Source: Microbacterium schleiferi (GTDB lineage Bacteria; Actinomycetota; Actinomycetes; Actinomycetales; Microbacteriaceae). From it: a DNA stretch of 64,000 bases. The translations under genes were made by a program, and so were the position numbers. Shown here piece by piece: positions 39,956 through 49,164 of this stretch; positions within the stretch are counted from its first letter, which is position 1; every line of letters begins with the position of its first letter. Where the stretch lies: NCBI RefSeq assembly GCF_020781975.1, contig NZ_JAJGNI010000006.1:62001-126000 (forward strand), read 5' to 3'. Below the pieces are notes generated by a model. That model saw nothing but the letters and a program-made list of their open reading frames with translations. It ran no database searches and was not told the origin of the DNA.

Positions 39956-41386
39956 TCAGTCGATCAGACCGAACAGCTGCAGCGGATGCGTCAAGCGCCA
40001 CCATGGCGAGGGCTGCTCGATCTCGGCAGACACCGCGGCTTCGACGGTGGTGGAGTTCACCGGGCCGGTGAGGGTGAACGTGCCAGCCGGTGATCCGGCT
40101 TCCCAGTCGTCGACAGCGAGCGTGGATGACGAACTCGATGCCGCGCCGTTCCAGAGGATGACCGCGGCATCCGCAGTCGTGCGGATCTCTGGGTTCGATC
40201 CCCACGCGGTCTCCACTGTCCCGACGACCGTGCCGGCCGGGATGACGTACGGGGTCGTGAGCTCCGCCTCGAGCTGAGCAAGCAACGCCCGGGCCGAGCT
40301 GTCTCGCGACTCGTCGCTCGGCTGGGCCAGAACCGTCGCGTAGGTGCGGACCGTCGTGTCGCTGATCGTGAGGTCTCTCGCGGTGGCCAGGTCGTCGACC
40401 TCTCGGCCGTTGACGAAGAGCGAACCCGTCTTGATGCCGACGACGCCCGGATCCGCCAGCAGGTCGTTGGTGTTCGTGACCTCACCGGCGCCGGGCAGGT
40501 TCACCATCGGTGTCGCGACGATCTCGGCTATCACCGGGTTCTCGAGCGCCTTGCGGCCGAGTGCGATCACGCCCGCAGGAGTGCCGACATTGTCGGAGTC
40601 GATACCCGAGGGCTCCACGACCGTGATGCCGCTGATTCCGTGGGTTCTCAGCCAGTCGGCTGCGGCGCTCTCGAAGACCTCGTCCGTCGGCCAGAACTGG
40701 TCGGCCAGGCGGGCCGCATAGTTGTTCGCAGAGCCGATCAGTAGCCCCTGCAGCATCTGGTACTCGGTGAGGGACCCGCCGACAGGGACGTCGAGCGCCG
40801 ACTCGCCGCGCCCGCGGTAGTTCCAGTAGGTGGAGCGATCGCGCGAGGTGAACGCATACTCTGGGCCGGTTTCGCCGAGCGCGAGGGGCTGGCGGTCGAG
40901 CACCATGAGCGCGGTCACGAGCTTCGTGATGCTCGCTAGCGGCGCCGCATCCGTCGTCGAGGTCAGCGTGCCCTCGGGAGACGTCGACTCGAACCCGTCG
41001 ACGGCGACTGCAGCCGAACCCTCGGCGGGCCAGGCAGGAGCCGCAGCGGATGCCGTGAGCGGCGCCACATCGACGGACTGCGCCGTCGGCATCACCGCTG
41101 TCAACGGCCAGAGCAGGGTTACCGCGGCGTATGCCGCGACGACAGCGAGCACGATGAGCGTCGGACCGATGACGGTTCCGCGCAGCAGCGAGCGGCGCGG
41201 CATCCCGTCCAGGAGGTCGCCCTGGTCCGGGTCGTCGTGCATCCGGCGCGCGGCAGGTGCGCTAGCAGGGCGAGCCCACTGCAGTGCTGCAGTGTCGGCG
41301 CGCTCCACCGCTCCCCCCGCGGCCGCACTCGAAGCCTGGTCGGCGTCGGTCGGGTCGGGGGCGGTCGGCGCCTCCGTGTCGGTCAT
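39956..41386 (-). CDS. D-alanyl-D-alanine carboxypeptidase family serine hydrolase
   Basis: 476 residues from ATG 41386 (TAATCT 7 nt upstream). An ~70-residue cytoplasmic segment rich in Asp/Ala precedes one TM helix (about 71-95), then the S11 peptidase domain: SITK (Ser152, Lys155), SANN (Ser219) and IKTGS. These are the three penicillin-binding motifs. It should trim D-Ala from peptidoglycan stem peptides outside the membrane. The C-terminal domain (TVVGTVETAWG) resembles the PBP5 dimerisation domain only in position. It is divergent from the TPP-riboswitch operon. Confidence 0.88.
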   Translation of the reverse strand: MTDTEAPTAPDPTDADQASSAAAGGAVERADTAALQWARPASAPAARRMHDDPDQGDLLDGMPRRSLLRGTVIGPTLIVLAVVAAYAAVTLLWPLTAVMPTAQSVDVAPLTASAAAPAWPAEGSAAVAVDGFESTSPEGTLTSTTDAAPLASITKLVTALMVLDRQPLALGETGPEYAFTSRDRSTYWNYRGRGESALDVPVGGSLTEYQMLQGLLIGSANNYAARLADQFWPTDEVFESAAADWLRTHGISGITVVEPSGIDSDNVGTPAGVIALGRKALENPVIAEIVATPMVNLPGAGEVTNTNDLLADPGVVGIKTGSLFVNGREVDDLATARDLTISDTTVRTYATVLAQPSDESRDSSARALLAQLEAELTTPYVIPAGTVVGTVETAWGSNPEIRTTADAAVILWNGAASSSSSTLAVDDWEAGSPAGTFTLTGPVNSTTVEAAVSAEIEQPSPWWRLTHPLQLFGLID

Positions 41387-41414
41387 CCCGCCCAGATTAT
41401 CCGTACCTGGCGCG

Positions 41415-41420
41415 TATACT
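41415..41420 (+). promoter_or_regulatory. -10 box of the ykoEDC transcript
   Basis: TATACT lies just upstream of the TPP riboswitch, placing transcription start near 41427. No convincing -35 box is visible. Confidence 0.5.
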
Positions 41421-41430
41421 CGGCACCACG

Positions 41431-41516
41431 AACCACGGGAGTCCGGTGTGCCGGGCTGAGAGGAAGCGAATCCACGCTTCGACCGTCGAACCTGATCTGG
41501 GTCATGCCAGCGCAGG
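41431..41516 (+). promoter_or_regulatory. TPP riboswitch (THI element)
   Basis: The conserved parts appear in order: GGGAGTCCGG and GCTGAGAGG in the pyrimidine-sensing arm (41437-41463), and CCTGATCTGGGTCATGCCAG (41491-41510) in the pyrophosphate-sensing arm, closed by GCGCAGG. The ribosome binding site GGAAGGAG directly follows, so ligand binding probably blocks translation of ykoE. Its presence upstream of an ECF-type importer indicates control by thiamine pyrophosphate. Confidence 0.93.
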
Positions 41517-41526
41517 AAGGAGAACA

Positions 41527-42147
41527 ATGTCTGTTTCGTCGTCCACCCCCACAGCGACCACGCGCCGGTTCCGTTGGCGGATCGTCGACATCGTCGTCGC
41601 CAGCGTCATCGGTGTGGCATCCGGCCTGATCTTCCTGGCCTGGAACGTCGGTTACGTCGGCCCGAGCGCGCTGCTCGAGCCGCTGCTGCCGGGCCTGCAG
41701 GGTCTGCTTGACGGACCGTGGCTGTTCGCCGGAGTCCTGGGCGCTCTCGTCATCCGCAAGCCGGGTGCCGCGATCTACACCGAGCTGCTCGCTGCCGTCG
41801 TCTCGGCGCTGGTCGGCAATCAGTGGGGCGGGTTCCTGACGCTCGAGGCCGGCTTCGTGCAGGGGCTCGGCGCCGAGATCATCTTCCTGATCTTCGCTTA
41901 CCGCGTCTGGACGCTTCCGGTCGCCATCCTCGCCGGAGCCGGCGCCGCGCTGGCCGGCGGCATCAACAATCTGATCCTCTGGTACGCGGGAGCCGACGTG
42001 ACCTTCACGATCGTCTACCTGATCAGCACTGTCATCTCGGGTGCGGTGATCGCGGGTCTGCTCTCGTGGTTGTTGGTGCGGGCGCTTGCCGCGACGGGCG
42101 CACTCGATGCCTTCCCTGCCGGGCGTGAAGTCCGGCAGCGCGTCTGA
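41527..42147 (+). CDS. ykoE: ECF transporter S component, thiamine/HMP type
   Basis: 206 residues from ATG 41527, 5-6 TM segments. GVASGLIFLAWNVGY, NQWGGFLTLEAGFVQGLGAEIIF and GGINNLILWYAGADV match the YkoE substrate-binding subunit. YkoE binds thiamine or its hydroxymethylpyrimidine precursor. With YkoD and YkoC, both encoded directly downstream, it forms an ATP-driven importer. The TPP riboswitch upstream supports the substrate assignment. Confidence 0.92.
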   Translation: MSVSSSTPTATTRRFRWRIVDIVVASVIGVASGLIFLAWNVGYVGPSALLEPLLPGLQGLLDGPWLFAGVLGALVIRKPGAAIYTELLAAVVSALVGNQWGGFLTLEAGFVQGLGAEIIFLIFAYRVWTLPVAILAGAGAALAGGINNLILWYAGADVTFTIVYLISTVISGAVIAGLLSWLLVRALAATGALDAFPAGREVRQRV

Positions 42148-42148
42148 C

Positions 42149-43624
42149 GTGACGGCGCAGTCTTCTCGGACTTCTCCGGCCAGCCCTCGTCCCGTTGCTG
42201 TCAGGATCGACGGCTGGGGCTGGCGGCACGGCAGTCGGCGGGCATGGGCATTGCGCGACATCGATCTGCAGATCGGCGCCGGCGAGAGGGTGCTGCTGCT
42301 GGGAGCATCGGGGTCGGGCAAGTCCACACTCGTGAGGGCGATGGCCGGAGTGCTCGGCGGCGACGAGGGCGAGAGCGAGGGATCGATTCTTCTCGACGGC
42401 TCCCCGCCGAGTGCGGCGCGCGGCAGCACGGGCCTCGTGCTGCAGGACCCCGATTCCCAGGTCGTGCTAGCGCGGGTCGGCGATGAGGTCGCGTTCGGTT
42501 GCGAGAACCTCGGCGTCCCCCGCGAAGAGATCTGGTCGCGCGTGCGCGAGGCCCTCGACCTGGTGGGACTTGACGTGCCGCTGGATCACTCGACGACCGC
42601 TCTGTCGGGAGGGCAGAAGCAGCGGCTGGCGCTCGCCGCCATCGTCGCGATGCGGCCAGGCCTCATCATCCTTGACGAACCGACGGCCAATCTCGACCCC
42701 GACGGCGTCGAGCAGGTGCGGGATGCCGTCGCCCGCGTCGTCGACCAAACGGGAGCCACCCTCGTTGTCGTCGAGCATCGGATAGCGGCCTGGGAGTCGC
42801 TGGTCGATCGGGTCGTGGTCCTCGAGGCTGGCGTCGTCGTCGCCGACGGCTCGCCGGACGCGGTGCTGCGCGACCGAGGCGCCGATCTCGCCGCGGCCGG
42901 CGTCTGGGTCCCCGGCCATCGCCCGGCGTGGCCCCCGCGCGCCCTACACGCTCGGGGTTCGGTGCTGGTGTCGGCCCACGATCTGGTCGTCGCTCGGGTG
43001 CCGGGTCGGCCGGTTGCCGAGGTCCCGCGGCTCGACATCGTCGAAGCGGGTGTGACGGCGATCACCGGACCCAACGGTGCCGGCAAGTCCACGCTCGGGC
43101 TGACCCTTGCCGGGCTGATCGCACCCGCCGCGGGGTCTGTCGTGGCCTCCGCGGCGCTTGCCGCGGGAGAGCGTGGGCATCCCCACCAGTGGCCCTCGCG
43201 AGCACTGCTCACCCGCCTTGGCATGGTGTTCCAAGATCCCGAGCATCAGTTGCTCGCACGAACGGTGCGCGGCGAGCTCGAGGTCGGTCCACGAGCGCTG
43301 GGTCTCGTGGAGTCCGAAATCGCGGCACGCGTCGATGAGCTGCTGCACCGGTTGCGGCTGGACAGGCTCGCCGATGCCAACCCTTACACGCTCTCGGGAG
43401 GCGAGAAGCGCAGGCTCACGGTCGCCGCGGCTCTCGCGACTCGACCCCGGGTCCTCATTCTCGACGAACCCACCTTCGGGCAGGACGCGCGCACCTGGGC
43501 CGAACTCGTCGCCCTCCTTGGCCGGGTGCGCGATGAGGGGTCGGCGGTCGTGACGATCACGCACGATCTCGACGTCGTCGAGGCACTGGGCGCCGACAGT
43601 TTCGTGCTCGGCGGGTCGTCGTGA
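42149..43624 (+). CDS. ykoD: Tandem ABC ATPase of the thiamine-precursor ECF importer
   Basis: 491 residues if translation begins at GTG 42149, one nucleotide after the ykoE stop; ATG 42107 is an alternative. It has two complete nucleotide-binding domains: Walker A GASGSGKSTL and GPNGAGKSTL, signatures LSGGQKQRL and LSGGEKRRL, and Walker B LIILDEPTANLDPDG and VLILDEPTFGQD. Two fused ATPases in one chain are typical of YkoD. It energises the importer with YkoE and YkoC and overlaps ykoC by 4 bp. Confidence 0.92.
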   Translation: MTAQSSRTSPASPRPVAVRIDGWGWRHGSRRAWALRDIDLQIGAGERVLLLGASGSGKSTLVRAMAGVLGGDEGESEGSILLDGSPPSAARGSTGLVLQDPDSQVVLARVGDEVAFGCENLGVPREEIWSRVREALDLVGLDVPLDHSTTALSGGQKQRLALAAIVAMRPGLIILDEPTANLDPDGVEQVRDAVARVVDQTGATLVVVEHRIAAWESLVDRVVVLEAGVVVADGSPDAVLRDRGADLAAAGVWVPGHRPAWPPRALHARGSVLVSAHDLVVARVPGRPVAEVPRLDIVEAGVTAITGPNGAGKSTLGLTLAGLIAPAAGSVVASAALAAGERGHPHQWPSRALLTRLGMVFQDPEHQLLARTVRGELEVGPRALGLVESEIAARVDELLHRLRLDRLADANPYTLSGGEKRRLTVAAALATRPRVLILDEPTFGQDARTWAELVALLGRVRDEGSAVVTITHDLDVVEALGADSFVLGGSS

Positions 43625-44406
43625 TCGACATCCAGACTGTCGCGCCCTCACGGGTGGCGCGACTGAATCCGGTCGCGAAGCTGCTGGCGATCGTCGTGCT
43701 GACGATTCCGCTGGTGCTGACCCTGGATGCGGTGTCGGCCGGGGTCGCGCTGGCGATTGAACTCGCTCTGTTCCCTTTCGCTGGCCTCGGCTGGAGTCGT
43801 TTCTGGCGGCGCACGTGGATCGTGTGGCTGCTTGCGCCGCTCACCGGCGTGACGATCGCGCTGTACGGCCAGGCGAGTGGAGTGATCTTCCTGGAGTGGT
43901 TCGTGGTGCGGGTCAGCGAGGGATCGCTGACTCTGGCGCTTGCCACGATGCTTCGGGTGCTCGCGATAGCGCTGCCGTCGGTCGTTCTGTTCGCCACCGT
44001 TGACCCGACCGATCTTGCCGACGGGCTCGCGCAGGTGCTTCGACTCCCGGCCCGGTTCGTCCTCGGCGGGCTCGCCGGTCTGCGGATGGTCGGACTGTTC
44101 GTCGATGACTGGCGTGCGCTCGAGCTCGCGCGTCGCTCGCGCGGTGTGGCCGACCGCGGCCGTATCCGTCGGTTCCTCGGAATGGCTTTCGCGCTGCTCG
44201 TGCTCTCCATCCGCCGGGGTACGAAACTCGCTGTCGCGATGGAGGCCCGCGGCTTCGGTGCACCCGGCCCGCGCACGTGGGCGCGCGAGTCCCGGTTCGG
44301 ACTGGCTGAGTGGTTGCTGGTACTCCTCGGTGCGGCAATCGCCGCGGTCGCCGTCACCGCCGCCGTCCTCACCGGCTCGTGGAACTTCATCCTCGGTCCG
44401 TCCTGA
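43621..44406 (+). CDS. ykoC: ECF transporter T component (CbiQ-like)
   Basis: 261 residues from GTG 43621. Several TM helices and the coupling-helix motifs of CbiQ/EcfT proteins are seen: LELARRSRGV and KLAVAMEARGFGAPGPRTW (A-R-G/S-type motifs that dock the ATPases). NPVAKLLAIVVLTIPLVLTLD is the usual start. It completes the ykoEDC operon. Confidence 0.9.
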   Translation: MIDIQTVAPSRVARLNPVAKLLAIVVLTIPLVLTLDAVSAGVALAIELALFPFAGLGWSRFWRRTWIVWLLAPLTGVTIALYGQASGVIFLEWFVVRVSEGSLTLALATMLRVLAIALPSVVLFATVDPTDLADGLAQVLRLPARFVLGGLAGLRMVGLFVDDWRALELARRSRGVADRGRIRRFLGMAFALLVLSIRRGTKLAVAMEARGFGAPGPRTWARESRFGLAEWLLVLLGAAIAAVAVTAAVLTGSWNFILGPS

Positions 44407-44457
44407 ACCGGCAGTCACCTCGGGGGTAGCCTGGGGCGCGACACGAAGGAGAGTCGG

Positions 44458-45222
44458 ATGAAGGTCAGTGGTGCTGCAGCTCTCGTCACCGGCGGAGCGA
44501 GCGGTCTGGGGTTGGCGACGGCGGAGCGGCTCGCCGCTGCCGGGGCGCTGGTCACGATCATCGACCTGCCCGGCTCGCCCGGCGCAGACGTCGCGGCACG
44601 CCTCGGCGGCACCTTTGCTCCGGCGGATGTCACGGATTCCGAGGCCGTGCGCGACGCGGTCGCGGTCGCTGCGGCATCCGGCCCGCTTCGGGTCGTCGTG
44701 AACTGTGCAGGCATCGCGCCCCCGGCCAAGGTGCTCGATCGGGATGGAGAGCCCTCGTCGATCGCCGCGTTCGAGCGGATCGTCCGCATCAACCTGGTCG
44801 GGACGTACACGGTGCTCGCGCATGCCGCGGCAGTGATCGCCCGAACAGAACCGGATGCCGAGTCCGGCGACCGGGGCGTGATCATCAACACCGCCAGTGT
44901 CGCTGCCTTCGACGGCCAGATCGGCCAGCCGGGGTACGCCGCCAGCAAGGGCGGGGTGCACGCCATGACGCTGCCGATCGCGCGGGAGCTTGCCCGGCAC
45001 GCGATCCGCGTCGTCACGATCGCTCCCGGGATCATGGAGACTCCGATGCTCGCCGCCCTGCCGAAGGCGGCGCAGGATTCGCTCGGTCAGCAGGTGCCGT
45101 ACCCGGCGCGTCTGGGGCGGCCGCAGGAGTACGCGGCGCTCGCGATGAGCATCGTCGAGAACGGTTATCTCAACGGGGAGACGATCCGGCTCGACGGAGC
45201 TATCCGGATGGCGCCGCGCTAA
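44458..45222 (+). CDS. Short-chain dehydrogenase (3-hydroxyacyl-CoA type)
   Basis: 254 residues from ATG 44458 with GAAGGAGAG upstream. NAD site TGGASGLGLAT, NCAGIA, catalytic Ser in NTASVAAFDGQIGQPGYAASKGG with Tyr-x3-Lys, and the ending RLGRPQEYAALAMSIVENGYLNGETIRLDGAIRMAPR are typical of type-2 3-hydroxyacyl-CoA / 2-methyl-3-hydroxybutyryl-CoA dehydrogenases (HSD10-like). It would act in isoleucine or fatty acid breakdown. It converges with and overlaps the LssY-like gene by 23 bp. Confidence 0.85.
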   Translation: MKVSGAAALVTGGASGLGLATAERLAAAGALVTIIDLPGSPGADVAARLGGTFAPADVTDSEAVRDAVAVAAASGPLRVVVNCAGIAPPAKVLDRDGEPSSIAAFERIVRINLVGTYTVLAHAAAVIARTEPDAESGDRGVIINTASVAAFDGQIGQPGYAASKGGVHAMTLPIARELARHAIRVVTIAPGIMETPMLAALPKAAQDSLGQQVPYPARLGRPQEYAALAMSIVENGYLNGETIRLDGAIRMAPR

Positions 45223-46678
45223 TCGAGTCAGCACGCCCGGCGTCGCGTCGTTCGCGGCGGCGGGAATAGGCAGCCGCGCTGCGGCTTGAGAGCGCCAGCA
45301 GGATCAAGACATCGAGACCGACAGCCAGGAGCGACGTTCGCAGGGTGATCTCCTGCTCCCGCAGGAACCACGTCGTGAACGCCGTCGATATCGAGACGAC
45401 CGCGAAGACCATGACGACCAGACGAGCCCAGTTGCGTCCCCACCACAGCGAGAGCAGCACGCTCACCTGAACCGCGAGGCTCACGCCCATCAGGGCGATC
45501 ACGATCCAGAGCGCGAATTGTTCTTCCTCCGCCGTGAGTACATCGCCGCTGACGGCCAGGTCGGAGCTGTCCATCACGTCGGGCCACTCCGCCCACAGGC
45601 CAATGATCAACAGGATGCCGGCGAGCACCCGCAACAACAGAAGGAGTGTCCCCGTCGTGATCGTCGCAGGGCGGCGCATGCCGGGGTCCCGGGTGAGCGG
45701 GGCGAACAGCGTCGTCGGCGGTTCGAAAGCTACGCGTTTACGCGGCAGGTTCTGTGGAGCCTCCGTCGCGGTCACTGCCGCTACCGTCGCGACCTCCTGG
45801 ACGCCAGAGGCCGAGAGGGAGGCATCGGTCATATCGGTTGCGGCGTCGGTAGTGGCGGCCTCGGCTACCGCCACCGGCCGCAGATCCAGGATCGGCAGGT
45901 CTCCGTCGGTGCGGATCGAGTCACCGCCGCCGTTACGAGCGTGGTAGCTCGTCGAGAAGTCCTCGATCACCTCGACACGGATGCCGGGGTCTGCCGCAAG
46001 CAGCGAACTGACGATGTGGTCGCGTTCGACATCCGTGTCGGCATCGATGCGGTGTGTGACCTGGAGCGTGAACAGCGACAAGCCGACGGAGCTGTCGAAG
46101 GTTCCCGCCGCGAGCCATTCGACTCGGCGGCCGCCGGGGAGTGGCCAGTCGTCGGGGCACCGCCAGAACCTGACGTGGTGACGCTGCGCGGGGTTGCCGT
46201 CGACCTCCTGCTGGTAGGCGAAGTCCTGCATCCGGCCGAAGAGGAACAGCGGACTGACGGGGGCTTGGTGATAGCTGCGACGGGTGAGCGTTGAGGTGAC
46301 GATCCGGACGGATGACCGCAGCGTGACCGGATCGGCGAGGGTCCAGCCGGCCCGCTCCATCGCCTCGTGCAGCGCAGCCTCTTCACCCATGAAGGCAAGG
46401 TTGACCGGATCGCCGAGCAGGCCGTCGCTCGTTCGGGTGCGTCCGATGAAGTAGCCCGGCACGTAGATCGTCGTGAGGATGCGGTGGATGCGTGGCAGCA
46501 CCAGGTACGCAAGCAGGGCCCAGAACGCGATAGCGACGAGCACGCCCCACCACCCGACGCGGAACGATTCGGTCAAGCTCAGGTAGGCGAGCCAGAGCGC
46601 CGATACCCCGGCGAACACGAAGAAGAACCAGTCGATCGCTACCCCAATGGAGTAGCTGCGCCGCCGTTCTCCGCTCAC
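45200..46678 (-). CDS. Membrane protein with LssY-like C-terminal domain
   Basis: 492 residues from GTG 46678 (TAGGGT at complement 46685-46690, 6 nt spacer). Two N-terminal TM helices are followed by a soluble domain with DPVNLAFMGEEAALHEAMERAGW and WLAAGTFDSSVGLS, which match the LssY_C domain. An acidic linker then leads to three C-terminal TM helices. LssY proteins are named after a Legionella secretion-region gene; the domain's activity is not known. It overlaps the convergent SDR by 23 bp. Confidence 0.82.
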   Translation of the reverse strand: MSGERRRSYSIGVAIDWFFFVFAGVSALWLAYLSLTESFRVGWWGVLVAIAFWALLAYLVLPRIHRILTTIYVPGYFIGRTRTSDGLLGDPVNLAFMGEEAALHEAMERAGWTLADPVTLRSSVRIVTSTLTRRSYHQAPVSPLFLFGRMQDFAYQQEVDGNPAQRHHVRFWRCPDDWPLPGGRRVEWLAAGTFDSSVGLSLFTLQVTHRIDADTDVERDHIVSSLLAADPGIRVEVIEDFSTSYHARNGGGDSIRTDGDLPILDLRPVAVAEAATTDAATDMTDASLSASGVQEVATVAAVTATEAPQNLPRKRVAFEPPTTLFAPLTRDPGMRRPATITTGTLLLLLRVLAGILLIIGLWAEWPDVMDSSDLAVSGDVLTAEEEQFALWIVIALMGVSLAVQVSVLLSLWWGRNWARLVVMVFAVVSISTAFTTWFLREQEITLRTSLLAVGLDVLILLALSSRSAAAYSRRRERRDAGRADSISAAPSG

Positions 46679-46866
46679 GCCGCAACCCTACCGCCGGTGC
46701 GCTCGGGAAGGGTCTCGTGGTTGCCGCCGGCATCGACCACCGATGGGACGCAGTGCCACGGATCGTGAAACGCGGGCTCGCGCGCGATGGTGGCCAGAGT
46801 AGAGTGACGGGAGGTTTCGAAGGGGAACGCCGTCTGGCCGCACCCTCACTGCTGAAGGAGGCCGAG

Positions 46867-47694
46867 ATGAGCGATTCCATCCTGGTCGAGGTCGAGGACG
46901 GCCTCGCGCACGTCACCTTGAACCGTCCCGCGCGCCTGAACGCCGTGGACTTCGAGATGGGTCGCCGCTGGCGAGATGTGGCGGTCGAACTCACCGGCGA
47001 TCCCACCGTGACGGCGATTTTGCTGGATGCCGCGGGTCCGGCGTTCTGCGCCGGCGGCGACGTGGTGGCGATGTCGGAGGCTGACCCCGGCGACGGGAGT
47101 GCCGGTGACGCCGTCACGGCGATGGCGAGAGTCATCCACGAGGGGATCCTCACGCTGGTGTGCTCGTCGACCCCGATCGTGGCGTCCGTGCAGGGCGCTG
47201 TCGCCGGCGGCGGTCTCGGGCTGATGCTGTGCGCCGACTACATCGTCGCCTCTGAAGCGGCCCGCTTCGTGAGCAAGTACGCCAACATCGGGCTCACCCC
47301 CGACCTTGGTGTCTCGACACTGCTCCCCGCCGCAATCGGCCAGCGCCGTGCACTGACGATGCTGCTGCAGGATCGGAGCCTCACTGCCGCCGAAGCTCTC
47401 GAGTGGGGTCTGGTGAACGAGGTTGTTCCGGCCGATCAGGTTGCTGCGCGCGCACGGGAGGTTGCTGATTTCTGGCAGTCGGGTGCTGTTGTGGCCATCG
47501 GTGAAGCGAAGCGACTCGTGCGCTCAGGCGCGGGCCGCGCGTTCGCCCAGAACCTCGAAGACGAGGCGCAGACGATCGGGGAACGATTCGGCACCCACGA
47601 CGCTCGGACGCGAATCGCCGCGTTCGCTGCGGCATCCCGTACCCCGAAGAACGACACCGCCACCACATCCGCCACCCGAAAGGACCTCGCGTGA
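46867..47694 (+). CDS. Enoyl-CoA hydratase/isomerase family protein
   Basis: 275 residues from ATG 46867 with AAGGAGG upstream. It has a crotonase fold with oxyanion segments PAFCAGGDVVAMSE and QGAVAGGGLGLMLCADY and trimer-forming GLTPDLGVSTLLPAAIG. The residue normally Glu in the second catalytic position is replaced around TPDLG, so it may be an isomerase or have altered activity. It overlaps the next gene (4 bp), forming a two-gene acyl-CoA operon. Confidence 0.85.
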   Translation: MSDSILVEVEDGLAHVTLNRPARLNAVDFEMGRRWRDVAVELTGDPTVTAILLDAAGPAFCAGGDVVAMSEADPGDGSAGDAVTAMARVIHEGILTLVCSSTPIVASVQGAVAGGGLGLMLCADYIVASEAARFVSKYANIGLTPDLGVSTLLPAAIGQRRALTMLLQDRSLTAAEALEWGLVNEVVPADQVAARAREVADFWQSGAVVAIGEAKRLVRSGAGRAFAQNLEDEAQTIGERFGTHDARTRIAAFAAASRTPKNDTATTSATRKDLA

Positions 47695-48530
47695 CCGAGA
47701 AGAAGCTTGCCGGAAAGACCGTTCTGCTCTCCGGCGGTAGCCGCGGGATCGGGCTTGCGATCGCGCTGCGCTGTGCGGCCGACGGAGCGAACATCGCCAT
47801 CCTCGCGAAGACCGACACCCCGCATCCGAAGCTCGAGGGCACCGTTCACACCGCGGCCGAGGCGATCGAGGCGGCGGGCGGGAGTGCGCTGCCGATCGTG
47901 GGTGACGTGCGCAACGATGACGATGTCACCGCGGCAGTGCTGAAGACCCAGGGCGAGTTCGGGGGAATCGACGTCGTGATCAACAACGCGAGCGTGATCG
48001 ACCTGTCGGGCTCGCTCGATCTTTCCGCCAAGAAGTACGACCTGATGCAGGGCGTGAATGTGCGCGGCACGTTCATGCTCTCGCGAGCGGCTGTCCCGAT
48101 CCTGCGCGAGGCAGAGAACCCGCACATCCTGTCGCTGTCGCCGCCCCTGAACCTCTCGCCGCGGTGGCTTGGCGGGCACACCGGCTACACGCTCGCAAAG
48201 TACGGGATGACGATGGCGACCCTCGGTATCGGCGCCGAGTTCGCGAAGGATGGCATCGCGGCCAACACGCTCTGGCCCCGGACCACGATCGCGACAGCGG
48301 CCGTGCAGTTCGCGCTCGGCGGCGACCAGATGATGAAGGTCAGTCGCACCCCCGAGATCTACGCGGATGCCGCGTACGAGGTGATCACGAAACCCTCGCG
48401 GGACTACACCGGCCAGACACTGATCGTCGAGGACGTACTCGAGGCTGCGGGTGTCACGGACTTCTCGGGTTACGCCGCGGTGCCGGGAACTCCGGACGAT
48501 CAGCTGTTCCCCGACATCTTCCTCGACTGA
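47691..48530 (+). CDS. SDR oxidoreductase of the HSDL2-like group
   Basis: 279 residues from GTG 47691. NAD(P) site LSGGSRGIGLAIALRCAADG, VINNASVIDLSGSLDLSAKKYDLMQGVNVRGTFMLS, then ILSLSPPLNLSPRWLGGHTGYTLAKYG with Tyr-x3-Lys. The LSPPLN and NALWPRT-like (AANTLWPRTTI) segments are distinctive for the hydroxysteroid-dehydrogenase-like protein 2 group, which is linked to fatty acid metabolism. The pairing with an enoyl-CoA hydratase fits that role. Confidence 0.85.
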   Translation: MTEKKLAGKTVLLSGGSRGIGLAIALRCAADGANIAILAKTDTPHPKLEGTVHTAAEAIEAAGGSALPIVGDVRNDDDVTAAVLKTQGEFGGIDVVINNASVIDLSGSLDLSAKKYDLMQGVNVRGTFMLSRAAVPILREAENPHILSLSPPLNLSPRWLGGHTGYTLAKYGMTMATLGIGAEFAKDGIAANTLWPRTTIATAAVQFALGGDQMMKVSRTPEIYADAAYEVITKPSRDYTGQTLIVEDVLEAAGVTDFSGYAAVPGTPDDQLFPDIFLD

Positions 48531-48560
48531 CGCACGGTTCCGGGGCCTCGCCGCAACTGA

Positions 48561-49037
48561 TCAGTCGAGTGTCTTGCGCAGGAACACCTGCTCGATGCCG
48601 GCATCTCCCGGCACGCGCTCGCTTTCGACGTAGCCTTCGCGTTCGTACAGGCGCAGATTCGCCTCGGACAGCGACCCGGTGAACAGTTCGGCTGTCGTGG
48701 CGCCGGCATCCTTCCCCCGCTGCTCGACTGCTGCGAGCAGCGCCGTGCCGATTCCCCCGCCCTGCTGATCGGGTGCGATCGCGAGCCGCCCGATGAGCAG
48801 CAGCTCGCCGTCCTGCTGTGCGCGGACGGCTCCGACGATCCGGGGTCCGCGCAGCGCGACGCAGCCGAGGTTCTCGACCAGTTCGGCGGATATCTCCTCC
48901 AGTGTCTGTGTCAACGGGGGCATGTGCGGGGTGCCGTAGATGATCGCCTCCTGCACGAAGGCGGCGCGCTGCAACGTCAGCACCTCGCCGGCGTCGTCGG
49001 GAGTGATCGGGCGGATCTCGAGATCGTCGTGGGGCAC
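48561..49037 (-). CDS. GNAT-family N-acetyltransferase
   Basis: 158 residues from GTG 49037 (TACCGT 6 nt upstream, leaderless). The acetyl-CoA binding motif is LAIAPDQQGGGIGTALLAAVEQRG (Q-x-x-G-x-G), followed by LFTGSLSEANLRLYEREGYVE, the usual beta6-alpha4 region. The target (small molecule or protein N-terminus) is unknown. It converges with the HSDL2-like gene. Confidence 0.88.
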   Translation of the reverse strand: MPHDDLEIRPITPDDAGEVLTLQRAAFVQEAIIYGTPHMPPLTQTLEEISAELVENLGCVALRGPRIVGAVRAQQDGELLLIGRLAIAPDQQGGGIGTALLAAVEQRGKDAGATTAELFTGSLSEANLRLYEREGYVESERVPGDAGIEQVFLRKTLD

Positions 49038-49080
49038 GACCTCACGGTACTGGGCAGTAGCCTGCGTGGGCAGGGCTTGA

Positions 49081-49118
49081 CAGCGCCGACTAGGCTTCGC
49101 AGCGCCGACAGGGCTTCG
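49081..49118 (+). repeat. 19-bp tandem duplication upstream of rlmN
   Basis: CAGCGCCGAC followed by T/A-A/G-GGCTTCG occurs twice in direct succession (49081-49099 and 49100-49118, two differences). It lies in the divergent gap between the GNAT gene and rlmN. Function unknown. Confidence 0.7.
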
Positions 49119-49164
49119 CCGGTCGAGCAGGGTCGCGCGGCATCCGCTCGCTTACCCTGGAGTC

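Noticed and set aside
40185..40215. tRNA T-loop-like GGGTTCGATCCCC
   Set aside because: It lies inside the carboxypeptidase coding region and no acceptor, D or anticodon arms can be built around it.
43648..45234. 528-codon minus frame opposite ykoC and the SDR
   Set aside because: It spans two good + strand genes and has no motif of its own.
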